Below are positions 12,121-23,610 of a stretch of DNA of 64,000 nt, in pieces (the stretch's first letter is position 1; each line of letters begins with the position of its first letter). The stretch is taken from assembly GCA_003255065.1 (NCBI GenBank), contig QAOA01000533.1:537149-601148 (forward strand), read 5' to 3'. The translations under genes were made by a program, and so were the position numbers. The DNA comes from Cercis canadensis (Eukaryota > Streptophyta > Magnoliopsida > Fabales > Fabaceae). Under the pieces are notes generated by a model. The model was given only the letters and a program-made list of their open reading frames with translations. It searched no databases and was not told where the DNA came from.

Positions 12121-13497
12121 ACAGGGATGAACCGAAAACGGGTCCCGGGGCAGATATAGTGACTCACCAGGAAACTGTCCAGCCCCAGATACAGTGAACC
12201 ATAAAAAAAATATCAGAGTTAGAAAAAGTTAAAAACAGGGATGAGCCGAAAACAGGTCCCGGGGCAGATATAATGACTCACCAGGAAATTGTCGAGTCCC
12301 AGATAAAATGAACCATAAGAAAAATATCCAAGTTAGAAACAGGGATGAATCGAAACAGGACCCAGGGATAGATATAGTGACTCTCCAGGAAACTATCCAG
12401 CCCCAGATACAGTGAACCAGAAGAAAAATATCCGAGTCAGAATAAGGGATAAACCGAAAAAGGGTCCCGGGGCAGATGCAGTGACTCACCAGGAAACTGT
12501 CCAGCCCCAGGTACAGTGAACCATAAGCAAAATATCCGAGTTAGAAACAGGGATGAACCGAAAACAGGTTCCGGGGCAGATATAGTGACTCACCAGGAAA
12601 CTGTCTATCCCTAGATACAGTAAACCATAAGAAACATATTCGAGTTAGAAACAGTTAGAAACAGGAATGAACCGAAAACGGATCACGGGGCAGATATAGT
12701 GACTCACCAGAAATCTGTACAGTCCGAGATACAGTGAACAATAAGAAAAATGTCCGAGTTAGAAACATTTAGAAACATGGATGAAACGAAACAGAGTCCC
12801 GGGGTAGATATAGTGACTCACCAGGAAACTATCTAGCCCCAGATAAAGTGAATAATAAGAAAAATATCAGAGTTAGAAAAAGTTAGAAACAGGGATGAAC
12901 CGAAAGCAGGTGCCGGGGAGAATATAATGACTCACCAGGAAATTGTCGAGTCCCAGATAATATGAACCATAAGAAAAATATCCGAGTTAGAAACAAGGAT
13001 GAACCGAAACAGGACCCAGGGATAGATATAGTGACTCACCAGGAAACTATCCAGCCCCTGATACAGTGAACCAGAAGAAAAATATCCGAGTCAGAATAAG
13101 GGATAAACCGAAAAAGGGTCCCGGGGCAGATGCAGTGACTCACCAGGAAACTGTCCAGCCCCTGGTACAGTGAACCATAAGCAAAATATCCGAGTTAGAA
13201 ACAGGGATGAACCGAAAACAGGTTCCGGGGCAGATATAGTGACTCACCAGGAAACTGTCTATCCCTAGATACAGTAAACCATAATAAACATATCCGAGTT
13301 AGAAACAGGAATGAACCGAAAACGGGTCCCGGGGCAGATATAGTGACTCACCAGAAATCTGTACAGTCCGAGATACAGTGAACAATAAGAAAAATGTCCG
13401 AGTTAGAAACATTTAGAAACAGGGATGAAACGAAACAGGGTCCCGGAGTTGATATAGTGACTTACCAGGAAACTGTCCTGCCCCAGATACAGTGAAC
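12121..13497 (+). repeat. H-I-A-G-P-Q block duplicated with 654-bp period
   Basis: Rare variants recur at an exact 654-bp spacing: TATCAGAGTT at 12211 and 12865, CCCAGG of the odd A core at 12361 and 13015, and CTATCCC of P at 12605 and 13259. Six monomers with three 10-bp insertions give 654 bp. The second copy of P lacks the insertion and its first monomer is an R/H hybrid near 12.83 kb, which marks the exchange point. P and Q are HOR2 types, placed here after G of an otherwise HOR1-like run. Confidence 0.85.
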
Positions 13498-15787
13498 CAA
13501 AAGAAAAATATCTGAGTTAGAAACAGGTATGAACCGAAACAGGTCCCTGGGCCAGATATAGTGACTCACCAGGAAACTATCCAGCCCCAGATACAGTGAA
13601 CCAGAAGAAAAATATCCGAGTTAGAAAAAGGGATGAACCGAAAAGGGCTCCCGGGGCAGATATAGTCACTCACCAGGAAACTGTCCATCGTCAGATTCAG
13701 TGAACCAACAGAAAACTATCCGAGTCAGAAACAGTTAGAAACAAGGATGAACCGAAAAAGGGTCCCGGGGCAGATATAGTGACTCACCAGGAAACTGTCT
13801 AGCTCCAGGTACAGTGAACCATAAGAAAAATATCCGAGTTAGAAACAGGGATGAACCGAAACAGGGCCCTGGGCCAGATATAGTGACTCACCAAGAAACT
13901 GTCCAGCCCCAGATACAGTGAACCAAAAGAAAAATATCCGAGTTAGAGATATTTAGAAACAGGGACGAACCGAAAAAGGGTCCCGTGGCAGATATAGTGC
14001 GTCACCAGGAAACTGTCCAGTCCCAGATACAGGGAACCGTAAGAAAAATATCTGACCCAGATACATGGAGGAACCGAAACAAGTTCCTGGGCCAGATATA
14101 GTGACTAACCAGGAAACTGTCCAGCCCCAGATAAAGTGATCCATAAGAAAAATATCCGAGTCAGAAACAGGGATGAACCGAAACAGGGCCCTGGGCCAGA
14201 TATAGTGACTCACCAGGAAACTATCCAGCCCCAGATACAGTGAACCAGAAGAAAAATATCCGAGTCAGAATCAGGGATAAACCGAAAAAGGGACCCGGGG
14301 CAGATGCAGTGACTCACCAGGAAAATGTCCAGCCCCTGGTACAGTGAACCATAAGCAAAATATCCGAGTTAGAAACAGGGATGAACCGAAAACGAGTCCC
14401 GGGGCAGATATAGTGACTCACCAGAAATCTGTACAGTCCGAGATACAGTGAACTATAAGAAAAATGTCCGAGTTAGAAACATTTAGAAACAGGGATGAAA
14501 CGAAACAGGGTCCCGGGGCAGATATAGTGACTCACCAGGAAACTGTCCAGCCCCAGATACAGTGAACCAAAAGAAAAATATCCGAGTTAGAAACAGGGAT
14601 GAACCGAAACGGGACCCTGGGCTAGATATAGTGACTCACCAGGAAACTATCCAACCCCAGATACAGTGAACCAGAAGAAAAATATCCGAGTTAGAAAAAG
14701 GGATGAACCGAAAAAGGGTCCCGGGGCAGATATAGTCACTCACCAGGAAACTGTCCAACCCCAGATTCAGTGAACCAACAGAAAACTATCCGAGTCAGAA
14801 AAAGTTAGAAACAAGGATGAACTGAAAAAGGGTCCCGGGGTAGATATAGTGACGCACCAGAAATCTGTCCAGTCCTAGATACAGTGAATTATAAGAAAAA
14901 TATCCAAGTGAGAAACATTTAGAAACAGGGATGAACCGAAACAGGGTGCCGGGGCAGATATAGTGACCCACCAGGAAACTGTCCAGCCCCAGATACAGTG
15001 AACCAAAATAAAAATATCCGAGTTAGAAACAGGGATGAACCGAAACGGGACCCTGGGCCAGATATAGTGACTCACCAGGAAACTATCCAGCCCCAGATAC
15101 AGTGAACCAGAAGAAAAATATCCGAGTTAGAAAAAGGGATGAACCGAAAAAGGGTCCCGGGGCAGATATAGTCACTCACCAGGAAACTGTCCAGCCCCAG
15201 ATTCAGTGAACCAACAGAAAACTATCCGAGTCAGAAAAAATTAGAAACAAGGATGAACTGAAAAAGGGTCCCGGGGTAGACATAGTGACTCACCAGAAAT
15301 CTGTCCAGTCCTAGATACAGTGAATTATAAGAAAAATATCCGAGTTAGAAACATTTAGAAACAGGGATGAACCGAAACGGGGTCTCGGGGCAGATATAGT
15401 GACCCACCAGGAAACTGTCCAGCCCCAGATAAAGTGAACCAAAAGAAATATATCTGAGTCAGAATCAGGGATGAACCGAAAAAGGGTCCCGGGGCAGATG
15501 CAGTGACTCAGCAGGAAACTGTCCAGCCCCAGGTACAGTGAACCATAAGAAAAATATCCGAGTTAGAAACAGGGATGAACCGAAAACGGGTCCCGTGGCA
15601 GATATAGTGACTCACCAGGAAACTGTCCAGTCCCAGATAAAGTGAACAATAAGAAAAATATCTGAGTCAGAATCAGGGATGAACCGAAAAAGGGTCCCGG
15701 GGCAGATATAGTGACTCACCAGGAATCTGTCCAGTCCTAGATACAGTGAATTATAAGAAAAATATCCGAGTTAGAAACATTTAGAAA
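13498..15787 (+). repeat. Satellite block with A-B-C-D tetramer repeats
   Basis: Order approximately R-A-B-C-J-K-L-M-A-G-Q-R, then two successive A-B-C-D tetramers (listed separately), then F/G-type and C-type monomers leading into the perfect trimer at 15788. J-K-L-M-A near 13.75-14.26 kb follows HOR1 order. Confidence 0.75.
14594..15465 (+). repeat. A-B-C-D tetramer tandem, 2 x 436 bp
   Basis: Both A monomers carry the unusual core CGGGACCCTGGG (14611 and 15047), and both C monomers read CCAGAAATCTGTCCAGTCC rather than CCAGGAATC. The period is 436 bp, i.e. four monomers with two 10-bp insertions (B and C). A third copy of the same variants appears at about 17.5-17.9 kb, separated from these by other units. 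Confidence 0.85.
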
Positions 15788-16099
15788 CAGGGATGAACCG
15801 AAACAGGGTCCCGGGGCAGATATAGTGACTCACCAGGAAACTGTCCAGCCCCAGATACAGTGAACCATAAGAAAAATATCCGAGTTAGAAACAGGGATGA
15901 ACCGAAACAGGGTCCCGGGGCAGATATAGTGACTCACCAGGAAACTGTCCAGCCCCAGATACAGTGAACCATAAGAAAAATATCCGAGTTAGAAACAGGG
16001 ATGAACCGAAACAGGGTCCCGGGGCAGATATAGTGACTCACCAGGAAACTGTCCAGCCCCAGATACAGTGAACCATAAGAAAAATATCCGAGTTAGAAA
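15788..16099 (+). repeat. Three identical 104-bp monomers
   Basis: 15788-15891, 15892-15995 and 15996-16099 read identically. They carry no type-specific variant: ACAGGGTCCCGGGGC core, ACTGTCCAGCCCC, ACCATAAG tail, no insertion. They are the best reference for the family consensus. Identity over three units suggests very recent amplification. Confidence 0.95.
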
Positions 16100-19000
16100 C
16101 AGGGATGAACCGAAACAGGACCCTGGGCCAGATATAGTGACTCACCAGGAAACTATCCAGCCCCAGATACAGTGAACCAGAAGAAAAATATCCGAGTCAG
16201 AATCAGGGATAAACCGAAAAAGGGTCCCGGGGCAGATGCAGTGACTCACCAGGAAACTATCTATCCCTAGATACAATAAACCATAAGAAACATATCCGAG
16301 TTAGAAACAGTTAGAAACAGGAATGAACCGAAAACGGGTCCCGGGGCAGATATAGTGTCTCACCAGAAATCTGTATAGTCCGAGATACAGTGAACAATAA
16401 GAAAAATGTCCGAGTTAGAAACATTTAGAAGCAGGTATGAAACGAAACAGGGTCCCGGAGTTGATATAGTGACTTACCAGGAAACTGTCCAGCCCTAGTT
16501 ACAGTGAACCAAAAGAAAAATATCTGAGTTAGAAACAGGGATGAACCGAAACAGGTCCCTGGGCCAGATATAGTGACTCACCAGGAAACTATCCAGCCCC
16601 AGATACAGTGAACCAGAAGAAAAATATCCGAGTTAGAAAAAGGGATGAACCGAAAAGGGGTCCCGGGGCAGATATAGTCACTCACTAGGAAACTGTCCAT
16701 CCCCAGATTCAGTGAACCAACAGAAAACTATCCAATTCAGAAACAGTTAGAAACAAGGATGAACCGAAAAAGGGTCCCGGGGCAGATATAGTGACCCACC
16801 AGGAAACTGTCCAGCCCCAGGTACAGTGAACCATAAGCAAAATATCCGAGTTAGAAACTGGTATGAACCGAAAACGGGTCCCGGGGCAGATAAAGTGACT
16901 CACCAGGAAACTGTCCAGCCCCATATACAGTGAACCATAAGAAAAATATCCGAGTTAGAAAAAATTAGAAACAGGGATGAACCGAAAACAGGTCCCGGGG
17001 CAGATATAATGACTCAACAGGAAATTGTCGAGTCTCAGATAAAATAAACCATAAGAAAAATATCCGAGTCAGAAAAGGGGATGAACCGAAAAAGGGTCCC
17101 GGGGCAGATATAGTGACTCACCAGGAAACTGTCTAGCTCCAGGTACAGTGAACCATAAGAAAAATATCCGAGTTAGAAACAGAGATGAACCGAAACAGGG
17201 CCCTGTGCCAGATACAGTGACTCACCAAGAAACTGTCCAGCCCCAGATACAATGAACCAAAAGAAAAATATCCGAGTTAGAAAGATTTAGAAACAGGGAC
17301 GAACCGAAAAAGGGTCCCGGGGCAGATATAGTGTGTCACCAGGAAACTGTCCAGTCCCAGATACAGGGAACCATAAGAAAAATATCTGACCCAGATACAT
17401 GGAGGAACCGAAACAAGTTCCTGGGCCAGATATAGTGACTAACCAGGAAACTGTCCAGCCCCTGATAAAGTGATCCATAAGAAAAATATCCGAGTCAGAA
17501 ACAGGGATGAACCAAAACGGGACCCTGGGCCAGATATAGTGACTCACCAGGAAACTATCCAGCCCCAGATACAGTGAACTAGAAGAAAAATATCCGAGTT
17601 AGAAAAAGGGATGAACCGAAAAAGGGTCCCGGGGCAGATATAGTCACTCACCAGGAAACTGTCCAGCCCCAGATTCAGTGAACCAACAAAAAACTATCCG
17701 AGTCAGAAAAAATTAGAAACAAGGATGAACTGAAAAAGGGTCCCGGGGTAGATATAGTGACTCACCAGAAATCTGTCCAGTCCTAGATACAGTGAATTAT
17801 AAGAAAAATATCCGAGTTAGAAACATTTAGAAATAGGGATGAACCGAAACAGGGTCCCGGGGCAGATATAGTGACCCACCAGGAAACTGTCCAGCCCCAG
17901 ATAGAGTGAACCAAAATAAAAATATCCGAGTTAGAAACAGGGATGAACCGAAAAGGGTCCCGGTGCAGATATAGTGACTTAAAAGGAAACTGTCCAGCCC
18001 CAGGTACAATTAACCATAAGCAAAATATCCGAGTTAGGAATAGGGATGAACCGAAAACGGGTCCCGGGGCAGATATAGTGACTTTTCAGGAAACTGTCCA
18101 GTCCCAGATAAAGCGAACAATAAAAAAAATATCCGAGTCAGAATCAGGGATGAACCGAAAAAGGGTCCCGGGGCAGATGCAGTGACTCACCAGGAAACTG
18201 TCCGGCCCCAGGTACAGTGAACTATAAGCAAAATATCCGAGTTAGAAACATTTAGAAACAGGGATGAAACGAAACCGGGTCCCGGGGCAGATATAGTGAC
18301 TCACCAGGAAACTGTCCAGCCCCAGATAAAGTGAACCAAAAGAAAAATATCCGAGTTAGAAACAGGGATGGACCGAAACAGGGCCCTGGCCAGATATAGT
18401 GACTCATCGGGAAACTATCCAGCCCCAGATACAGTGAACCAGAAGAAAAATATCCGAGTTAGAAAAAGGGATGAACCGAAAAAGGGTCCCGGGGCTGATA
18501 TAGTCACTCACCAGGAAACTGTCCAGCCTCAGATTCAGTGAACCAACAGAAAACTATCCGAGTCAGAAACAATTAGAAGCAAGTATGAACCGAAAAAGGG
18601 TCCCGGGGCTGATATAGTGACCCACCAGGAAACTGTCCAGCCCCAGATACAGTGAACCAAAATAAAAATATCCGACTTAAAAACAGTTAGAAACAGGGAT
18701 GAACCGAAAAGGGTCCCGGTGCAGATATAGTGACTCAGCAGGAAACTGTCCAGCCCCAGGTACAATAAACCATAAGCAAAATATCCGAGTTAGGAATAGG
18801 AAAGAACCGAAAACGGGTCCCGGGGCAGATATAGTGACTCACCAGGACACTGTCCAGTTCCAGATAAAGAGAACAATAAGGAAAATATCCGAGTCAGAAA
18901 CAGTTAGAAACAGTTAGAAACAGGGATGAACCGAAAAGGGTCCCGGTGCAGATATAGTGACTCAACAGGAAACTGTCCAGCCCCAGGTACAATTAACCAT

Positions 19001-19265
19001 AAGCAAAATATCCGAGTTAGGAACAGGGATGAACCGAAAACGGGTCCCGGGGCAGATATAGTGACTCACCAGGAAACTGTCCAATCCCAGATAATGTGAA
19101 CAATAAGAAACATATTCGAGTCAGAATCAGAGATGAACCGAAAAAGGGTCCCGGGGCAAATGCAGTGACTCACCAGGAAACTGTCCAGCCCCAGGTACAG
19201 TGAACCATAAGCAAAATATCCGAGTTAGAAACAGGGATGAACCGAAAACGGGTCCCGGGGCAGAT
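16100..19265 (+). repeat. Satellite block, mixed HOR1/HOR2
   Basis: Order roughly A-G-P-Q-R-A-B-(D/G)-H-I-J-K-L-M-A-B-C-D-E-F-G-R-A-B-D-E-F-E-F-G-A. The R near 16.44 kb has the odd core GTCCCGGAGTTGATATAG, which also occurs near 13.44 kb, so it links this block to the 654-bp duplication. H to M near 16.87-17.5 kb is in HOR1 order. Confidence 0.75.
18896..18925 (+). repeat. Triple 10-bp module at a monomer boundary
   Basis: The boundary reads AGAAACAGTT twice and then AGAAACAGGG, so two 10-bp insertions are present where other monomers have none or one. It shows that the 104/114-bp difference comes from copy number of a 10-bp module that can expand further. Confidence 0.85.
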
Positions 19266-19370
19266 ATAGTGACTCACCAGGAAACTATCCAGCCCCAGAT
19301 ACAGTGAACCAGAAGAAAAATATCCGAGTCAGAATCAGGGATAAACAGAAAAAGGGTCCCGGGGCAGATG

Positions 19371-19454
19371 CAGTGACTCACCAGGAAACTGTCCAGCCCC
19401 AGGTACAGTGAACAGTGACTCACCAGGAAACTGTCCAGCCCCAGGTACAGTGAA
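19371..19454 (+). repeat. 42-bp sub-monomer duplication, first instance
   Basis: Within a G monomer the stretch beginning CAGTGACTCACC and ending GGTACAGTGAA is present twice (19371-19412 and 19413-19454). The CAGTGA motif lies in the first and again, 35 bp later, in the second internal subunit of the monomer, and the breakpoint lies just after the second one. Confidence 0.9.
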
Positions 19455-19723
19455 CCATAAGCAAAATATCCGAGTTAGAAAAAGGGATGAACCGAAAACG
19501 GGTCCCGGGGCAGATATAGTGACTCACCAGGAAACTGTCCATCCCAGATACAGTGAACCATAAGAAAAATATCCGAGTTAGAAACAGGGATGAACCGAAA
19601 CAGGACCCTTGGCCAGATATAGTGACTCACCAGGAAACTATCCAGCCCCAGATACAGTGAACCAGAAGAAAAATATCCGAGTCAGAATCAGGGATAAACA
19701 GAAAAAGGGTCCCGGGGCAGATG

Positions 19724-19807
19724 CAGTGACTCACCAGGAAACTGTCCAGCCCCAGGTACAGTGAACAGTGACTCACCAGGAAACTGTCCAGCCCCAGGTA
19801 CAGTGAA
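19724..19807 (+). repeat. 42-bp sub-monomer duplication, second instance
   Basis: Same event as at 19371, carried along by the 353-bp duplication (copies 19724-19765 and 19766-19807). Confidence 0.9.
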
Positions 19808-20156
19808 CCATAAGCAAAATATCCGAGTTAGAAAAAGGGATGAACCGAAAACGGGTCCCGGGGCAGATATAGTGACTCACCAGGAAACTGTCCAGCCCCA
19901 GATACAGTGAACCATAAGAAAAATATCCGAGTTAGAAACAGGGATGAACCGAAAACGGGTCCCGGGGCAGATATAGTGACTCACCAGAAATCTGTACAGT
20001 CCGAGATACAGTGAACTATAAGAAAAATGTCCGAGTTAGAAACATTTAGAAACAGGGTTGAAACGAAACAGGGTCCCGGGGCAGATATAGTGACTCACCA
20101 GGAAACTATCCAGCCCCGGATACAGTGAACCAAAAGAAAAATATCCGAGTTAGAAA

Positions 20157-21235
20157 CAGGGATGAACCGAAACAGGACCCAGGGCCAGATATAGTGACTC
20201 ACCAGGAAACTATCCAGCCCCAGATACAGTGAACCAGAAGAAAAATATCCGAGTTAGAAAAAAGGATAAACCGAAAAAGGGTCCCGGGGCAGATATAGTC
20301 ACTCACCAGGAAACTGTCTTGCCCCAGATTCAGTGAACCAACAGAAAACTATCCGAGTCAAAAACAGTTAGAAACAAGGATGAACCGAAAAAGGGTCCCG
20401 GGGCAGATATAGTGACTCACCAAGAATCTGTCTAGTCCTAGATACAGTGAATTATAAGAAAAATATCCGAGTTAGAAACATTTAGAAACAGGGATGAACC
20501 GAAATAGAGTCCCGGGGCAGATATTGTGACCCACCAGGACACTGTCCAGCCCCAGATAAAGTGAACCAAAATAAAAATATCCGAGTTAGAAACAGGGATG
20601 AACCGAAAAGGGTCCCGGTGCAGATATAGTGACTCAACAGGAAACTGTCCAGCCCCAGGCACAATTAACCATAAGCAAAATATCCGAGTTAGGAACAGGG
20701 ATGAACCGAAAACGGGTCCGGGGGCAGATATAGTGACTCACCAGGAAACTGTCCAGTCCCAGATAAAGTGAACAATAAGAAAAATATCCGAGTCAGAATC
20801 AGGGATGAACCGAAAAAGGGTCCCGGGGCAGATGCAGTGACTCACCAGGAGACTGTCCAGCCCCAGGTCCCGTGAACCATAAGCAAAATATCCGAGTTAG
20901 AAACAGGGATGAACTGAAAACAGGTTCCGGGGCAGATATAGTGACTCACTAGGAAACTGTCTATCCCTAGATACAGTAAACCATAAGAAACATATCCGAG
21001 TTAGAAACAGTTAGAAACAGGAATGAACCGAAAACGGGTCCCGGGGCAGATATAGTGACTCACCAGAAATCTGTACAGTCCGAGATACAGTGAACTATAA
21101 GAAAAATGTCCAAGTTAGAAACATTTAGAAACAGGGATGAAACAAAACAGGGTCCCGGGGCAGATATAGTGACTCACCAGGAAACTGTCCAGCCCCAGAT
21201 ACAGTGAACCAAAAGAAAAATATCCGAGTTAGAAA
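20157..21235 (+). repeat. HOR2 unit, 10 monomers, 1079 bp
   Basis: Order A-B-C-D-E-F-G-P-Q-R, with monomer starts at 20157, 20261, 20375, 20489, 20593, 20696, 20800, 20904, 21018 and 21132. D lacks its 10-bp insertion, which accounts for 1079 rather than 1089 bp. Private variants shared with the unit at 22522 include GGTCCGGGGGCAG in F and a CCGTGAACC ending of G, so these two units are closer to each other than to others. Confidence 0.9.
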
Positions 21236-22521
21236 CAGGGATGAACCGAAACAGGGCTCTGGGCCAGATATAGTGACTCACCAGGAAACTATCCAGCCCC
21301 AGATACAGTGAACCAGAAGAAAAATATCCGAGTTAGGAAAAGGGATGCACCGAAAAAGGGTCCCGGGGCTGATATAGTCACTCACCAGGAAACTGTCCAG
21401 CCCCAGATTCAGTGAACCAACAGAAAACTATCTGAGTCAGAAACAATAAGAAACAAGGATGAACCAAAAAAGGGTCCCGGGGCAGATATAGTGACCCACC
21501 AGGAAACTGTCCAGCCCCAGATACAGTGAACCAAAATAAAAATATCCGAGTTAGAAACAGTTAGAAACAGGGATGAACCGAAAAGGGTCCCGGTGCAGAT
21601 ACAGTGACTCAACAGGAAGCTGTCCAGCCCCAGGTACAATTAACCATAAGCAAAATATCCGAGTTAGGAACAGGGATGAACCGAAAACGGGTCCCGGGGC
21701 AGATATAGTGACTCACCAGGAAACTGTCCAGTTCCAGATAAAGTGAACAATAAGAAAAATGTCCAAGTCAGAATCAGAGATGAACCGAAAAAGGGTCCCG
21801 GAGCAGATGCAGTGACTCACCAGGAAACTGTCCAGCCCCAGGTACAGTGTACCATAAGCAAAATATCCGAGTTAGAAACAGGGATGAACCGAAAACGGGT
21901 CCCGGGGCAGATATAGTGACTCACCAGGAAACTGTCCATCCCAGATACAGTGAACCATAAGAAAAATATCCGAGTTAGAAAAAGTTAGAAACAGGAATGA
22001 ACCGAAAACAGGTCCCGGGGCAGATATAATGACTCACCAGGAAATTGTCGAGTCCCAGATAAAATGAACCATAAGAAAAATATCCGAGTTAGAAACAGGG
22101 ATGAACCGAAACAGGACCCTTGGCCAGATATAGTGACTCACCAGGAAACTATCCAGCCCCAGATAAAGTGAACCAGAAGAAAAATATCCGAGTCAAAATC
22201 AGGGATAAACCGAAAAAGGGTCCCGGGGCAGATGCAGTGACTCACCAGGAAACTGTCCAGCCCCAGGTACAGTGAACCATAAGCAAAATATCCGAGTTAG
22301 AAAAAGGGATGAACCGAAAACGGGTCCCGGGGCAGATATAGTGACTCACCAGAAATCTGTACAGTCCGAGATACAGTGAACTATAAGAAAAATGTCCGAG
22401 TTAGAAACATTTGGAAACAGGGTTGAAACGAAACAGGGTCCCGGGGCAGATATAGTGACTCACCAGGAAACTGTCCAGCCCCAGATACAGTGAACCAAAA
22501 GAAAAATATCCGAGTTAGAAA
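21236..22521 (+). repeat. Intervening compound unit, 1286 bp
   Basis: Order A-B-(C/D fusion)-E-F-G-H-I-A-G-Q-R. It starts like HOR1 (through H-I) and ends like HOR2 (Q-R). The C/D fusion has a CAAGGATGAACC head with a GACCCACC body, which removes one monomer. It separates two HOR2 units, so the local super-period is 1079+1286=2365 bp. Confidence 0.8.
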
Positions 22522-23278
22522 CAGGGATGAACCGAAACAGGACCCAGGGCCAGATATAGTGACTCACCAGGAAACTATCCAGCCCCAGATACAGTGAACC
22601 AGAAGAAAAATATCCAAGTTAGAAAAAGGGATGAACCGAAAAAGGGTCCCGGGGCAGATATAGTCACTCACCAGGAAACTGTCTAGCCCCAGATTCAGTG
22701 AACCAACAGAAAACTATCCGAGTCAGAAACAGTTAGAAACAAGGATGAACAAAAAAAGGGTCCCGGGGCAGATATAGTGACTCACCAAGAATCTGTCCAG
22801 TCCTAGATACAGTGAATTATAAGAAAAATATCCGAGTTAGAAACATTTAGAAACAGGGATGAACCGAAACAGGGTCCCGGGGCAGATATTGTGACCCACC
22901 AGGACACTGTCCAGCCTCTGATAAAGTGAACCAAAATAAAAATATCCGAGTTAGAAACAGTTAGAAACAGGGATGAACCGAAAAGGGTCCCGGTGCAGAT
23001 ATAGTGACTCAACAGGAAACTGTCCAGCCCCAGGTACAATTAACCATAAGCAAAATATCCGAGTTAGGAACATGGATGAACCGAAAACGGGTCCGGGGGC
23101 AGATATAGTGACTCACCAGGAAACTGTCCAGTCCCAGATAAAGTGAACAATAAGAAAAATATCCGAGTCAGAATCAAGGATGAACCAAAAAAGGGTCCCG
23201 GGGCAGATGCAGTGACTCACCAGGAGACTGTCCAGCCCCAGGTACCGTGAACCACAAGCAAAATATCCGAGTTAGAAA

Positions 23279-23392
23279 CAGGGATGAACTGAAAACAGGT
23301 TCCGGGGCAGATATAGTGACTCACCAGGAAACTGTCTATCCCTAGATACAGTAAACCATAAGAAACATATCCGAGTTAGAAACAGTTAGAAA
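23279..23392 (+). repeat. Monomer type P (114 bp)
   Basis: Diagnostic positions: AACTGAAAACAGGTTCCGG core, ACTGTCTATCCCTAGATAC, GTAAACCATAAGAAACATAT. It carries the GTTAGAAACA insertion. It follows G and precedes Q, and is confined to HOR2-like orders. V of HOR3 is its close relative. Confidence 0.85.
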
Positions 23393-23506
23393 CAGAAATG
23401 AACCGAAAACGGGTCCCGGGGCAGATATAGTGACTCACCAGAACTCTGTACAGTCCGAGATACAGTGAACTATAAGAAAAATGTCCAAGTTAGAAACATT
23501 TAGAAA
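23393..23506 (+). repeat. Monomer type Q (114 bp)
   Basis: Diagnostic positions: CTGTACAGTCCGAGATACAG, GTGAACTATAAG, AAATGTCC in place of AAATATCC, and a CATTTAGAAA insertion at the end. In most copies the middle reads CACCAGAAATC. Used by both HOR2 and HOR3, almost always followed by R. Confidence 0.88.
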
Positions 23507-23610
23507 CAGGGATGAAACGATACAGGGTCCCGGGGCAGATATAGTGACTCACCAGGAAACTGTCCAGCCCCAGATACAGTGAACCAAAAGAAAAATATCC
23601 GATTTAGAAA
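23507..23610 (+). repeat. Monomer type R (104 bp)
   Basis: Head GATGAAACGA rather than GATGAACCGA, then ACAGGGTCCCGG and an ACCAAAAGAAAAATAT tail with no insertion. Occurs after Q and before A, closing HOR2. Confidence 0.85.

Larger units (their letters stand above)
19266..19940 (+). repeat. Segment duplicated with 353-bp period
   Basis: An A tail, a G monomer bearing the internal 42-bp duplication, and a following monomer occur twice. GTCAGAATCA landmarks are at 19328 and 19681, giving 353 bp. That equals three monomers plus 42 bp minus one base (a CCATCCC deletion). The shared private mutations AGGGATAAACAG and GTGAACAGTGAC show that the 42-bp event came first and the 353-bp duplication second. 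Confidence 0.85.
22522..23610 (+). repeat. HOR2 reference unit, 10 monomers, 1089 bp
   Basis: Starts: A 22522, B 22626, C 22740, D 22854, E 22968, F 23071, G 23175, P 23279, Q 23393, R 23507. The length is explained exactly by 10 x 104 + 5 x 10 (B, C, D, P, Q insertions) - 1 (E). The next A begins at 23611. Confidence 0.92.

Noticed and set aside
15788..15804. CENP-B-box-like motif on the minus strand of the monomer head (TTCGGTTCATCCCTG)
   Set aside because: It matches about 7 of the 9 core positions of the vertebrate box, with two mismatches in the CGGG part. The host is probably a plant, where this box is not an established centromere element, and such a match is easy by chance.
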